The notes: a model not told the origin generated them from the letters alone. Shown: positions 27,868-36,382, counted from the stretch's first letter. The stretch is 39,910 nt of DNA from Methanobrevibacter sp. (GCA_017553445.1 JAFZMD010000009.1:1-39910), one strand, 5' to 3'. Program-made: numbers and translations.

Positions 27868-28134
27868 ATGGGTTATTTGAATGAACTGGACGACGAACTG
27901 TTGGAAGAAATTGTCTATGAGTATGAGGATGAACTTCAGGAAATGGATGTGGATGAGATAATAGCCAATCTGAAAAACAACATTTCAGATTACATTTTTG
28001 AAAATCCCGAAGAGGAGATTCCCTTAGAGCCCTTTGACGATATTGACTTCGGATTTGAAGAAAAAATAATTCCCGATGAGGTTCTTGAAGAGATGGAGCC
28101 AAAGGATAATATCTTGGATTATGTGGATAAATAA
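27868..28134 (+). CDS. Small, very acidic hypothetical protein
   Basis: This 88-residue protein contains 33 Asp or Glu and only four Lys, with no Arg, giving a strong negative charge. It consists of likely helices (ELDDELLEEIVYEYEDEL) and a Pro-rich, acidic middle (ENPEEEIPLEPFDDIDF). TAGGTGA lies 5 bp upstream of the ATG and the preceding gene ends 8 bp away. The charge could suggest binding to a basic partner or nucleic-acid mimicry, but the sequence gives no specific family. Function unknown. Confidence 0.7.
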   Translation: MGYLNELDDELLEEIVYEYEDELQEMDVDEIIANLKNNISDYIFENPEEEIPLEPFDDIDFGFEEKIIPDEVLEEMEPKDNILDYVDK

Positions 28135-28163
28135 TATTAACCATTATCCACATATTACTTTTC

Positions 28164-28523
28164 ATGGAGAATGAGGAGTATTATATTGAGGATAATGATT
28201 TGGCAGTATTGCTTAAGGATGTCTTGGGCGATAAAATCACTGATGATGATATTGAAAGAATCTTGGCTGCAAGCGGAGATGGTGATATTACAGAAGAGGA
28301 TTTTGACTCTATTGTTGATGAAATACTTGCCAAATCAAAATCAAAAGAAGTTTTGAGAGATTCAGAGCCAATAATTCCTCGGGAATTTAACACTGAACAG
28401 GAATTTGTCTACCTGACCCAATCACCGGACAAGTGTCCCCAATGCGGGGGCAGTCTTATCGATGGAAATTACTGTCCGATTTGCAATTTAAAATTTTCAT
28501 TTGTTTCTCATGAAGGCAAATAA
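28164..28523 (+). CDS. Acidic protein with C-terminal zinc ribbon
   Basis: The 119-residue protein has an acidic helical N-terminal part (residues 1-60, EEYYIEDNDLAVLLKDVLGD and so on), a linker, and a C-terminal zinc ribbon with CPQCGG and YCPIC (two CxxC knuckles 12 residues apart). The acidic part resembles the preceding small protein in composition. No ribosome binding site is evident before the ATG, which lies 29 bp after the previous stop. Such zinc ribbons occur in archaeal transcription and translation factors, but also in many uncharacterised proteins. Function unknown. Confidence 0.72.
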   Translation: MENEEYYIEDNDLAVLLKDVLGDKITDDDIERILAASGDGDITEEDFDSIVDEILAKSKSKEVLRDSEPIIPREFNTEQEFVYLTQSPDKCPQCGGSLIDGNYCPICNLKFSFVSHEGK

Positions 28524-28702
28524 TCATTAAAAAAATAAAGTTTATATATAATGAAAAAGTAATATTTTATTATCATTATTCATTAAGACTCTTTTTTGCT
28601 CTCATAATGTAAATTGTTATTTTTCTTGTCCTGCAGTTTACAGAAAAGAGGCTTTTTGACAGCGATTATTATATAATTAATTATACTTATTTAGGTGAAA
28701 TA

Positions 28703-29080
28703 ATGGCAATTTCTCAAGGAAAATCAACTAGAAGTCCATCCGGTGCAAGAAATGTTGCAAACCGTGGAAAAAGAAAATCAGAATTAGGCAGAGATCCTGC
28801 TGAAACTAGAGTAGATGAAAAAAGATTAAGAAAAATCCGTACTCGTGGCGGAAACGAAAAACTCAGATTAGCTACCGCTAATAAAATCAATTTAACCGAT
28901 GTTAAAACCGGTAAAAGTCAAGTTACCGATATTTTAGGAGTAATTGAAAACGACGCAAACCCTAACTACGTAAGAAGGAACATCATTACCAAAGGTGCAG
29001 TTGTAGAAACTCCTGAAGGTAATGCAAAAGTAACATCCAGACCTGGTCAGGATGGTGTTGTTAACGGAATTTTAATCTAA
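28703..29080 (+). CDS. rps8e: 30S ribosomal protein S8e
   Basis: This archaeal/eukaryotic ribosomal protein binds small-subunit rRNA. The 125 residues match the archaeal length. GKSTRSPSGARNVANRGKRK and ELGRDPAETRV at the N-terminus and VRRNIITKGAVVET with the RPGQDGVVNG tail are diagnostic. The start follows TTAGGTGAAATA, and a TATA element (ATTATATAATTA) lies about 30 bp upstream. It has its own promoter and terminator and is therefore probably monocistronic. Confidence 0.97.
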   Translation: MAISQGKSTRSPSGARNVANRGKRKSELGRDPAETRVDEKRLRKIRTRGGNEKLRLATANKINLTDVKTGKSQVTDILGVIENDANPNYVRRNIITKGAVVETPEGNAKVTSRPGQDGVVNGILI

Positions 29081-29111
29081 AGATATTAACTTATCTTTAC
29101 CTCTCTTTTTT
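29079..29111 (+). terminator. Hairpin and T-run terminator after rps8e
   Basis: AAAGATA (29079-29085) and TATCTTT (29092-29098) form a perfect 7-bp stem with a 6-base loop that starts at the stop codon. A run of T (about 29105-29111) follows. Confidence 0.65.
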
Positions 29112-29200
29112 TAATTATTTGCTTTTAATTTAACATATCATTTTTTTTAAATAACTTTAATATACTTGTTTTTACATATATTTTCCTAAGGCGATATAAA

Positions 29201-30220
29201 ATGTCAGATGATAAAATTAATATGAATCATGGTGCCGGTGGAGAAGTGATGGCTAATCTAATCTCATCCACAATCTTGGATAACATTACTAAAAAGAGTG
29301 TGAATGGCGGTATTAGTTTGGATGCCCTTGATGATGGAGCATCAATACCTTTAGGAGATTATGAAATTGTCATGACTACTGATGGTCATACAATTGATCC
29401 GTTGTTCTTCCCCGGTGGAGATATTGGTAGAATTTCTGCTGCGGGAACCATTAATGACGTTTCCGTTATGGGAGCAAAGCCCTTGGCTATTTCAAATGCA
29501 ATCATCATGCAGGAAGGTTTTCCCATTGAAGATTTGGATAAAATCATGAAATCCTTAAATGAAACCTGTGAAGAGGTTGACGTTGCTGTCATTACAGGCG
29601 ATACAAAGGTCATGCCTCGGGATAAGCTTGACGGCATTGTAATGGTCACAACAGGTATCGGAATAGCCAAAAAAGGTGAAGTCATCCGTGACAGCGGTCT
29701 CGAAGTCGGAGACAAAATCATCATCACAGGCAGTCTGGGAGACCACGGCATGAGTCTGATGTCCTTTAGGGAAGGTTTCGGATTCGACACTGATTTGAAA
29801 TCTGATGTGGCGCCAATGTGGAATATTATTGAAAAAGCCTTGGATGTTGGTGGGGTTACTGCAATGAAAGACCCTACTCGAGGCGGTTTTGCTAATGCTA
29901 TTAACGAAATGGCTTCCAAGTCAGGAAACGGCATTGTCCTTGAGCAGGATGCAATTCCAATCAGGGAAGAGGTTCATGCCGTTTCAGAAATGCTGGGCAT
30001 AGACCCATTTGAAGTTGCCAATGAGGGCAAGGTTGTAATGGGTGTCAGGCCGGATAAGGCAGAAGAGGTTCTTGAAGCTATTAAAAGTGAAAAATATGGA
30101 GAAAATGCAGCTATTGTCGGTGAGGTTGTTGAAGGAGAATACGTTATTGTAAACACTCCGATCGGTGGTGAACGTATCCTTGAAGCCCCTATAGCTGATC
30201 CTGTTCCAAGAGTTTGTTGA
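29201..30220 (+). CDS. hypE: Hydrogenase expression/formation protein HypE
   Basis: HypE dehydrates a carbamoyl group on its own C-terminal cysteine to make the thiocyanate that supplies cyanide ligands for [NiFe]-hydrogenase. The 339-residue length is normal. MNHGAGGEVMANLI, TTDGHTIDPLFFPGGDIG, AGTINDVSVMGAKP, MKDPTRGGFANAINE and the C-terminal PVPRVC (acceptor Cys339) are all present. The gene fits a hydrogen-using methanogen with several [NiFe]-hydrogenases. No other hyp gene is adjacent. A gap of only 9 bp leads to the RDD gene. Confidence 0.97.
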   Translation: MSDDKINMNHGAGGEVMANLISSTILDNITKKSVNGGISLDALDDGASIPLGDYEIVMTTDGHTIDPLFFPGGDIGRISAAGTINDVSVMGAKPLAISNAIIMQEGFPIEDLDKIMKSLNETCEEVDVAVITGDTKVMPRDKLDGIVMVTTGIGIAKKGEVIRDSGLEVGDKIIITGSLGDHGMSLMSFREGFGFDTDLKSDVAPMWNIIEKALDVGGVTAMKDPTRGGFANAINEMASKSGNGIVLEQDAIPIREEVHAVSEMLGIDPFEVANEGKVVMGVRPDKAEEVLEAIKSEKYGENAAIVGEVVEGEYVIVNTPIGGERILEAPIADPVPRVC

Positions 30221-30229
30221 GGTGTTAAA

Positions 30230-30637
30230 ATGGCTACTATTTTTACAAGAAGAGTAATTGCATATGTTATAGATTTCTTTGTTGTTTCATCATTTATGTG
30301 GATTATTTCATTTTTATTGTCAATGTTTGCTGGTTCAAACGGTTCATTCAAAATCTATAACTACTTCGTATATATCGTTCCGATTATCGGATTAATCTAT
30401 TTTGTCTATTTGGAAAAAACAAAACAGACTACTGTAGGCAAATCCTTAATGTATTTGCGTGTTGTTTCCAGAAACGGTTATCCTATTACCTGGCTTCAGG
30501 CATTTGTTAGAAATCTGACCAAAATTTTCTGGTTCCCTGTCATTTTCGACTGGGCTATCGGCAGGTTTTTAAATTCTAACGAGAGGATTTTCGGTATCTT
30601 TACAAATACGTTGGTTGTTAATGAAATTCAATACTGA
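30230..30637 (+). CDS. RDD family membrane protein
   Basis: The 135-residue integral membrane protein has the family signature: FTRRVIAYVIDFFVV near the N-terminus, with the Arg and Asp residues that name the RDD family. It has two clear membrane segments in the first half (about 9-33 and 43-60) and a third region around 103-125. KTKQTTVGKSLMYLRVV is the conserved cytoplasmic loop. RDD proteins are small, often of unknown role; some have been linked to ion exchange. TGAGGTG precedes the ATG, and the gene is 9 bp after hypE. Confidence 0.85.
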   Translation: MATIFTRRVIAYVIDFFVVSSFMWIISFLLSMFAGSNGSFKIYNYFVYIVPIIGLIYFVYLEKTKQTTVGKSLMYLRVVSRNGYPITWLQAFVRNLTKIFWFPVIFDWAIGRFLNSNERIFGIFTNTLVVNEIQY

Positions 30638-30642
30638 TTCAT

Positions 30643-31284
30643 ATGGTTAAAAGAGTTCAGGTTCTATGGTATTTAAACAAGGATGATTTGGAGAATTATT
30701 GCTTGGATTTCAAGCCCTATCAGTCACATAAGCTTGACGGATATGAAATCTGTGACGTTGATGAGGATTTAATCTATGATTTGTGTGATAGGGATCCCGA
30801 CAGGCTCGAGCCCCTGGGGTATTTTAAAAACAGAAAGGAAGTTGAAAATTATCTAAAAGATTACATTACCAACAATGAATATGACTTGGAGATCGGTTCA
30901 CCGGAACTTAACTCTAAAATATCCGAAGCTACCAAAACCATTGACTTTACAGAGGAAGGCTACTACATTTCTGTAGGTGATGGCGACGTTGGAGATGGCG
31001 AAAATATAATTACTCACTGGTATGACACGCTTAAAAAAGAGTATAACAGCTCTTCAAAGGATAATGTTTGGGTACTGATGGTAACGGGCTATGATCCCTA
31101 TGAACTTTCCCTGACCGGAAGGACCCTGGCACATATATTGTCTGATATTTTAAATATTAACGAAGCATCACTTGATTCTATGATTCCGAATAAAGGAAGA
31201 ATCACAGTTGAGGAATGGAATGCAATCCTGGATAAGATGTATAAGAAAAACAAGCTGTATTTGGGATTGAATCGCGCTATCTAG
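30643..31284 (+). CDS. Hypothetical protein (213 aa)
   Basis: I do not recognise this protein. It begins MVKRVQVLWYLNKDDLENYC, has acidic helices (DVDEDLIYDLCDRDPDRLE, FKNRKEVENYLKDYITNN), a glycine/aspartate turn (SVGDGDVGDGENII) and a Trp-containing strand (DNVWVLMVTGYDPYEL). It is soluble and cytoplasmic by composition. It follows the RDD gene by 5 bp without a clear ribosome binding site, so coupled translation is likely. The stop is one base from the stop of the convergent Cas4-like gene. Confidence 0.75.
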   Translation: MVKRVQVLWYLNKDDLENYCLDFKPYQSHKLDGYEICDVDEDLIYDLCDRDPDRLEPLGYFKNRKEVENYLKDYITNNEYDLEIGSPELNSKISEATKTIDFTEEGYYISVGDGDVGDGENIITHWYDTLKKEYNSSSKDNVWVLMVTGYDPYELSLTGRTLAHILSDILNINEASLDSMIPNKGRITVEEWNAILDKMYKKNKLYLGLNRAI

Positions 31285-31285
31285 A

Positions 31286-31969
31286 TTATAATTTACACTC
31301 TTCACAATAGCTTTGATATCTGCATGACCTGCATTTGTTCGGGTTTTTGGTTGCAATGAAAGGCTTCTGGCCTTCAAATAGAGAATGCATTCTGTTTATT
31401 GTGAATTTTATTTCTTTTTCTATATTTTTGTCAAATTCCTCAACCCAAAATATGTTGTCGGTTCCCCTCTGTCTCAGCGCTCCTTTTATCGGCCTTTCAT
31501 CACCGCTCATTTTTTTAAATGCAAGGCAATATGCTCTTACCTGATTTATCGTTGATGGGTAGGCCTTTGAACCTGGCTTGTCATCTATTATTACGATTTC
31601 ATCAGGCATCATCCATATTTCATCGATGAATCCCCGTATTCCGTCTTCAGCCGACAGTACAAAGCATTCTCTTGTGAGGGTTTTCTGTTCTTTTGACATT
31701 TCGATGGCTTCTTTGAATGTTGCAGGTTCTGCACTTTCCAGAAATTTTTCTTCCAATTGGTTGTGAATGTCTGTTCCCTTTTTCATGGATTCTGTTTGTG
31801 GTGTTTTTATGCCTTTCATATACTGGAGATATATCTGATATTCGCAATATCCTTGTTGGTTTAACCAGCTTATGGGGAAATTGTTTTTACCTTCAATTAT
31901 TTGTATACTTTCTATTGAAGGATGCTTTTTAAATGAGTAATCTTTAAATTTAATGACTTTGTTTTCCAT
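31286..31969 (-). CDS. Cas4-like RecB-family nuclease with predicted Fe-S cluster
   Basis: The 227-residue protein has the layout of Cas4/RecB-type exonucleases. Cys42 comes early (GYCEYQIYLQY), His69 lies in KKGTDIHN, and Asp116 in RGFIDEIW. The D-x-K triad is at 129-131 (IIDDKPGSKA), a QVRAYCLAFK motif follows, and three cysteines lie near the C-terminus (Cys213, Cys216, Cys222). With Cys42 these would hold a 4Fe-4S cluster. In CRISPR systems Cas4 trims new spacers, but no repeats or other cas genes are present, so a general DNA repair role is more likely. The upstream neighbour on the same strand is 11 bp away. Confidence 0.82.
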   Translation of the reverse strand: MENKVIKFKDYSFKKHPSIESIQIIEGKNNFPISWLNQQGYCEYQIYLQYMKGIKTPQTESMKKGTDIHNQLEEKFLESAEPATFKEAIEMSKEQKTLTRECFVLSAEDGIRGFIDEIWMMPDEIVIIDDKPGSKAYPSTINQVRAYCLAFKKMSGDERPIKGALRQRGTDNIFWVEEFDKNIEKEIKFTINRMHSLFEGQKPFIATKNPNKCRSCRYQSYCEECKL

Positions 31970-31980
31970 GTTGGTTTTTC

Positions 31981-32565
31981 CTATTTTTTGGATGGTCTTC
32001 TCAGGATGAGTCCTGTCAGTTTTGTAATCTCTTCTAGGGGATAGTTGTCCTTATACATGGTGCGTGCAACCCTTTCAAGGCCCTGTTTTCTTCCATCTTC
32101 GAGACCTTTCTCGTAGGATGATTCACCACCTTCTTCTAAAGCCTTTTCATAGCCGGTTTCACGGCCTATTTTAATTCCTTCTTCACGGCCCTTTTCGAAA
32201 CCCTGTTTGAAGCCAATTTCAATTCCTTCCTGACGGCCCTGGGCAAGTCCGATATCAATTCCACGTTCGTTGATTGTCTCACCGTCTTCACGTGTGTATA
32301 GGATTTCGTCTACGTCTTCAAGAACCTGTTCGGCCATCTCTTCGGCTAATTTGACCTTGACCTGGTCTTCCACCTGCTTCTGCATGATTTTCTTAACCTC
32401 GTCGCTTTTCATTCTGCGCTCAACTTCCTGGTTAATGAAATCATCATACATGTTTGAATCAATTCTAGCATCGATTTCTGCAGAAATCCTAGCTTCCAGC
32501 TTTTCCTTAAGTATTTCTTCGGTGTTAATATCGTTAATCATATTTTCAAGTGATGACTTATCCAT
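31981..32565 (-). CDS. GxxxG-repeat coiled-coil protein with Rpn-like C-terminal tail
   Basis: The 194-residue protein is almost wholly helical and highly charged. Residues 1-90 form a Glu/Lys-rich coiled coil. Residues about 103-160 contain a long run with Gly every fourth residue (GLAQGRQEGIEIGFKQG, EKGREEGIKIGRETG). The C-terminus (MYKDNYPLEEITKLTGL) resembles the tail of Rpn-family PD-(D/E)XK proteins. The nuclease domain of those proteins is absent. GxxxG series of this type also occur in FliH and Yae1-like proteins. It sits 11 bp upstream of the Cas4-like gene on the same strand and is probably co-transcribed with it. Function unknown. Confidence 0.7.
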   Translation of the reverse strand: MDKSSLENMINDINTEEILKEKLEARISAEIDARIDSNMYDDFINQEVERRMKSDEVKKIMQKQVEDQVKVKLAEEMAEQVLEDVDEILYTREDGETINERGIDIGLAQGRQEGIEIGFKQGFEKGREEGIKIGRETGYEKALEEGGESSYEKGLEDGRKQGLERVARTMYKDNYPLEEITKLTGLILRRPSKK

Positions 32566-32649
32566 AAGAATATCCCCATAATTGTAATATAATATTAGTA
32601 CTTTTAGATATTTAAAATTTAAATAATAATTTTTTCAAATATTAAACTG

Positions 32650-33921
32650 ATGAATTTCGATGATTTGAAAATAAACGATGACATTAAAAGTGCCGTTGAT
32701 AAGATGGGTTTTTCTAAGTTAACTCCAATTCAAACAAAGGCAATCCCCGATGCCTTGTCCGGCAGGGATATCATCGGCCAGGCACAAACAGGTTCCGGAA
32801 AAACATTCGCCTTTTCGATTCCGATACTGAATAAGATTTTCATTCCGGATAAATCTCCCCAGGCTATTGTACTGTGTCCGACAAGGGAGCTGTGCATCCA
32901 GGTAACGGAAGAGATTAAGAAATTGTCCAGGGATATGGATAAGGTAAGGATATTGGCCGTTTATGGAGGCCAGGCCATCGGAAGACAAATTCGAGTGCTG
33001 AATAAGGGAGTCCATATTGTTGTTGGAACTCCCGGCCGTGTAATCGACCATATTGAGAGAGGAACTTTAGATCTGATCGGTGTAGAAACGGTTGTATTGG
33101 ATGAGGCTGACGAAATGCTGGACATGGGCTTTAGAGATGATATTGAACTGATTTTAAGGCACACTCCAAAGCAGAGACAGACATTGCTGTTTTCGGCAAC
33201 GATGAGGGATGATATCAAAAAGATTGCGAAGCTCTATCAGAACAATCCCAAATTTATCAAGATTTCAGATTCAAGAAAGACAATTCCAAAAATCAGGCAG
33301 TTTTCATTTAAAAGCGATGACAGGGATAAAATTGATGATCTGGTCAAACTGATAGAGTATTATGATTTTAATCTGTGGCTGATATTCTGCAATACCCGAA
33401 GAAGGGTTGACTTTGTCTACAGGAATCTGAAGAGAAGGGGATATCAGGTGGACAGCATCCACGGCGACATGACTCAGAAGGTCAGGGACAAGGTAATGAA
33501 CAAGTTCAGGAATGGAAACATCTCCATTCTGGTTGCAAGCGACATTGCAGCACGTGGAATCGATGTAAGCGAAATAGATGTTGTCGTAAATTATGACATT
33601 CCGCAAAATCCTGAAGATTACATTCACAGAATCGGGCGTACCGCACGTGCAGGTGATTCCGGATATGCATTTAATATCGTTGCGCCATATGAAGCACATG
33701 ACCTTGTTAAAATCAGAAAAAAATATAACCTGAATGTTAAAAATAAAAAAGTCCCAAGTCTTGAAGAGATTGAGAGAATAAAAAACAAAAAAGTAATGGA
33801 TGATGTAAGGAAGTTAATGGAAAATGAAGATTTGGAAGATTACGTGAATGTGATTACATCATCTAAAATGGATGCTACAGAAGTTGCAGCGGCATTATTA
33901 AAAATGATGAGAGAAAAATGA
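32650..33921 (+). CDS. DEAD-box ATP-dependent RNA helicase
   Basis: The 423-residue helicase has the full motif set: Q motif (FSKLTPIQTKAIP), Walker A AQTGSGKT (45-52), PTRELCIQV, GTPGR, DEAD (151-154), SAT, IATSDIAARGID-like VASDIAARGID, and HRIGRTARAG. A short Lys-rich tail follows residue 360. Such enzymes unwind RNA, for example in ribosome assembly or at low temperature. It has no clear Shine-Dalgarno site, and a TATA-like region lies about 40 bp upstream. The gene is divergent from the GxxxG gene, and its stop abuts that of the convergent regulator gene with no gap. Confidence 0.95.
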   Translation: MNFDDLKINDDIKSAVDKMGFSKLTPIQTKAIPDALSGRDIIGQAQTGSGKTFAFSIPILNKIFIPDKSPQAIVLCPTRELCIQVTEEIKKLSRDMDKVRILAVYGGQAIGRQIRVLNKGVHIVVGTPGRVIDHIERGTLDLIGVETVVLDEADEMLDMGFRDDIELILRHTPKQRQTLLFSATMRDDIKKIAKLYQNNPKFIKISDSRKTIPKIRQFSFKSDDRDKIDDLVKLIEYYDFNLWLIFCNTRRRVDFVYRNLKRRGYQVDSIHGDMTQKVRDKVMNKFRNGNISILVASDIAARGIDVSEIDVVVNYDIPQNPEDYIHRIGRTARAGDSGYAFNIVAPYEAHDLVKIRKKYNLNVKNKKVPSLEEIERIKNKKVMDDVRKLMENEDLEDYVNVITSSKMDATEVAAALLKMMREK

Positions 33922-34725
33922 TTATTTTCTTCCATCGATAATATTGTATTTGATTTTTTCCGCTTCAAGCTCACGTACAAATGATTTGGTCATTTCTCCA
34001 ACACATAATACTAGGACGTTCAATCCTTTACGTGCCGCATTTGCAGTTGCCTGAGGTGATGCAAACTGAATGTCAATTTCTAAATCGAGCTTATCAGCAA
34101 CAACTCTTGAAATTGTACCTGCAATGGCAATCTTATCTATTTTTTCATTGTTTTTAGTGCCGTTTTCATAGACGTTTTTGATTAAGTTGATGTCTGCGGA
34201 TTTGGATCCGCCTTCCTTGATGGTTGGCAAATTGATAATGGTTGCTTCTCCAACAGTCATGTCAATAATACCGGTTAAGTTAGTCAATGCCACATCTGAA
34301 CCTGCTTCAGCGTCATCTAAAACAATACCTGTTGCATTTTCGTTTTTTGCATGAGCATATAAAACGCCGTCTTCCATGTAAAGGCCTACCATTTGGTCTT
34401 TTTTCAAGTCTTCACTTGCAATAGCCGGCCAGATTGTTTTATAATGATTCATTGTTTCCAAAACGGAATCAGAGTATTTTCTTAAACTGATTGCATCTCT
34501 CTTAACCTTATCGATACCTTTTTGGGTTATCTTATATGGTGATCTGCCGTCTTTTGAGGTAATGTAGCCTAACTCTATTAAAGTTTTGATGTTTTCTGAA
34601 ACAGCTTGGATTGTTATATCTAATTTTTCAGCCAAATCTTTCTGTTTGAGATGCGGATCCTGTTTAGAAATCTCACTTAGGATTTGAAAATGAGTCAACG
34701 CACCTCTTTTTTTAAATGCTTTCAT
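33922..34725 (-). CDS. Archaeal winged-helix transcriptional regulator
   Basis: The 267-residue protein begins with a winged helix: THFQILSEISKQDPHLKQKD, LAEKLDITIQAVSENIKTLI (recognition helix) and a wing ending in GRSPYKITQKGIDKV. A larger domain (about residues 95-267) with alternating strands and helices follows, for example LTGIIDMTVGEATIINLP and GLNVLVLCVGEMTKSFVREL, and may bind a ligand. It matches a euryarchaeal family of predicted regulators whose signals are not known. TAGGAGGA upstream of the ATG is a strong ribosome binding site. The 50-bp gap from the recJ-like gene contains a perfect palindrome, suggesting its own promoter. Confidence 0.8.
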   Translation of the reverse strand: MKAFKKRGALTHFQILSEISKQDPHLKQKDLAEKLDITIQAVSENIKTLIELGYITSKDGRSPYKITQKGIDKVKRDAISLRKYSDSVLETMNHYKTIWPAIASEDLKKDQMVGLYMEDGVLYAHAKNENATGIVLDDAEAGSDVALTNLTGIIDMTVGEATIINLPTIKEGGSKSADINLIKNVYENGTKNNEKIDKIAIAGTISRVVADKLDLEIDIQFASPQATANAARKGLNVLVLCVGEMTKSFVRELEAEKIKYNIIDGRK

Positions 34726-34761
34726 TTAATCCATTCCTCCTATTTTTTTAAAACATTTTTG

Positions 34762-34779
34762 ATAAATTTATAAATTTAT
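34762..34779. promoter_or_regulatory. 18-bp perfect palindrome before the winged-helix gene
   Basis: ATAAATTTATAAATTTAT reads identically on both strands. It covers a TTTATAAA TATA box about 40-50 bp before the regulator start at 34725, and overlaps the stop codon of the recJ-like gene. It may be the regulator's own operator. It is made only of A and T, so the case is moderate. Confidence 0.4.
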
Positions 34780-36377
34780 GTTGATATATTTTCATTTAAT
34801 AATATATTAAACTTTTGGATAAATTCATCCTTTTTGTTAAGTGGAATGTATGCACCGCATGCCATTGCATGGCCTCCTCCAGTTCCGCCAACTTCACCGG
34901 ACACTTCCCGAATAAGATTTCCGAAGTGGATGCCGTCATATGATAGAAATCTTGAACATCTGAGAGACACTTTAATTCCATCCGTATCCTCGATTTGCGT
35001 AAAGCCGATGATTGGCTTTCTCCAATTGCAGTAGCCCAGAATCATTCCGGTAATCGTTCCAACAATCTCAGGCTTTATGCCCGTTCCGTCAAAGTACTGC
35101 AGGTTTTCAAGTTCAATGATTTCATCGCCGTTTGCTACCTTTTCCATTGATGTTGCAAGATTGTATCTGTGCTTTCTGCTGATTTCTTCAAGTTCAACCA
35201 AAGCCCAGTCCCTGTTGCCTTTAAGGACTTCCATAGCTATTTTTTCCTCATGATTTCTTCCGCATGCATTCATTGCGGTTGAAAATTCAGCACCGTCCCT
35301 TAAAAAGCTGGATGGATCTTCCAAAAGAAAAGTGTATGAGTCTCCGATTAATATTTTTGGAATGTGTTCATAGTATTTTGGAGGAACCTCATTGATAATC
35401 ATGCGGTTCAGTTCATTGTAAAGCTTTCCCTTTTCCGCATCGGTCAAATCAGACAGTGTCTTTCTTCTGATTCTCTTTTGTGTCTGGAAGAGTACCATGA
35501 ATTCGTCTTTTGATAAATATGGGGGCAGTGTCTGTGCGTTTTTAATGGAGTCAAGTTCCTTATTCAGCATGGCACGGTCCTGCCTTGTCAGGGTGTAATC
35601 ACTACCTGCCTCACATAAAATGCCGATTTTTTCCAGAACATCTGATTCTTCAGGTGTAACTCTTTTTAAGGTTGAATCAATTCCCAATTCATCCAATAAT
35701 GCTTTTGATTCATTCTGATTATTTGTTATGGGCAGTTTAACGTCACTGAAATAGGAAAGTGCAATAAAAAGTTCCCTTGTGTTTCGCCCGTAGATGTTCA
35801 AATCGCTTTTATGAACATCCAGATACCCTTCATCTTCAGCATCGGCCTGTATGATTTCATTAAGTCCCTCAAAATGTCCGCTGTGAGTATTTTGCATATC
35901 TCCGATTGCTGATAAAACGCCAATCCAGCTCAAATCCTTAAATCCGAATTCCTTTGCAAGAAAATAGCACAGGCCTCCTCCACATACATAATATGACCCG
36001 TCAATACCGTGGTGAATCGGATTGATTTCAAGGAATGTGTAGTCCTTATTATTTTTATAATCCAGGTCTCTGATTGGCGGGTGGTGGTCCAGGATTAAAA
36101 TGCCTGTGTCTTTTTTGGCTTTGCTGTCAATGTGCTGGCCTGAACCCAAATCGGAAAAGATGGTTAAGTCATGTTCCAAGTCAATATCGTCCAAAACATC
36201 CAAATTGACAAATTCAATGTCATGGGCTTTGCCTATCCTGTCAAGAATTGATGATAGGATTGCACCGGAGCATATTCCGTCGCAGTCAATATGTGAGTAA
36301 ACCTTAATGCTTTTTGCGTTTTCAATCAGTTTCTTAGCTTCGCTGTATTGCTCGGCCATCAAAGGAGGAATTTCCAT
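34776..36377 (-). CDS. RecJ-like DHH-family exonuclease (archaeal GAN-type)
   Basis: The 533-residue protein has the DHH phosphoesterase motifs: YSHIDCDGICSG (His29, Asp31, Asp33), FSDLGSG with Asp76, LDHHPP (97-101), and AIGDMQNTHSG. The C-terminal DHHA1 domain carries GGTGGGHAMACGAY (about 497-510). Archaeal members degrade single-stranded DNA or RNA 5' to 3', and some bind the GINS replication complex (GAN). The start follows srp19 by 5 bp with AGGA upstream. It is the last gene of the hemD-gt-glf-srp19 unit. Whether this one is GINS-associated cannot be told from sequence. Confidence 0.88.
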   Translation of the reverse strand: MEIPPLMAEQYSEAKKLIENAKSIKVYSHIDCDGICSGAILSSILDRIGKAHDIEFVNLDVLDDIDLEHDLTIFSDLGSGQHIDSKAKKDTGILILDHHPPIRDLDYKNNKDYTFLEINPIHHGIDGSYYVCGGGLCYFLAKEFGFKDLSWIGVLSAIGDMQNTHSGHFEGLNEIIQADAEDEGYLDVHKSDLNIYGRNTRELFIALSYFSDVKLPITNNQNESKALLDELGIDSTLKRVTPEESDVLEKIGILCEAGSDYTLTRQDRAMLNKELDSIKNAQTLPPYLSKDEFMVLFQTQKRIRRKTLSDLTDAEKGKLYNELNRMIINEVPPKYYEHIPKILIGDSYTFLLEDPSSFLRDGAEFSTAMNACGRNHEEKIAMEVLKGNRDWALVELEEISRKHRYNLATSMEKVANGDEIIELENLQYFDGTGIKPEIVGTITGMILGYCNWRKPIIGFTQIEDTDGIKVSLRCSRFLSYDGIHFGNLIREVSGEVGGTGGGHAMACGAYIPLNKKDEFIQKFNILLNENIST

Positions 36378-36382
36378 TTAAA

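Noticed and set aside
28254-28310. EF-hand-like loop in the zinc-ribbon protein (SGDGDITEEDF)
   Set aside because: The calcium ligands at positions 1 and 3 are replaced by Ala and Ser, and no second hand is present.
28524-28702. Possible small RNA or tRNA before rps8e
   Set aside because: I looked for a cloverleaf, T-loop sequence or stable hairpin and saw none; it appears to be promoter and spacer DNA.
31286-31969. CRISPR-Cas locus suggested by the Cas4-like gene
   Set aside because: No direct-repeat array and no other cas gene occur in the window.
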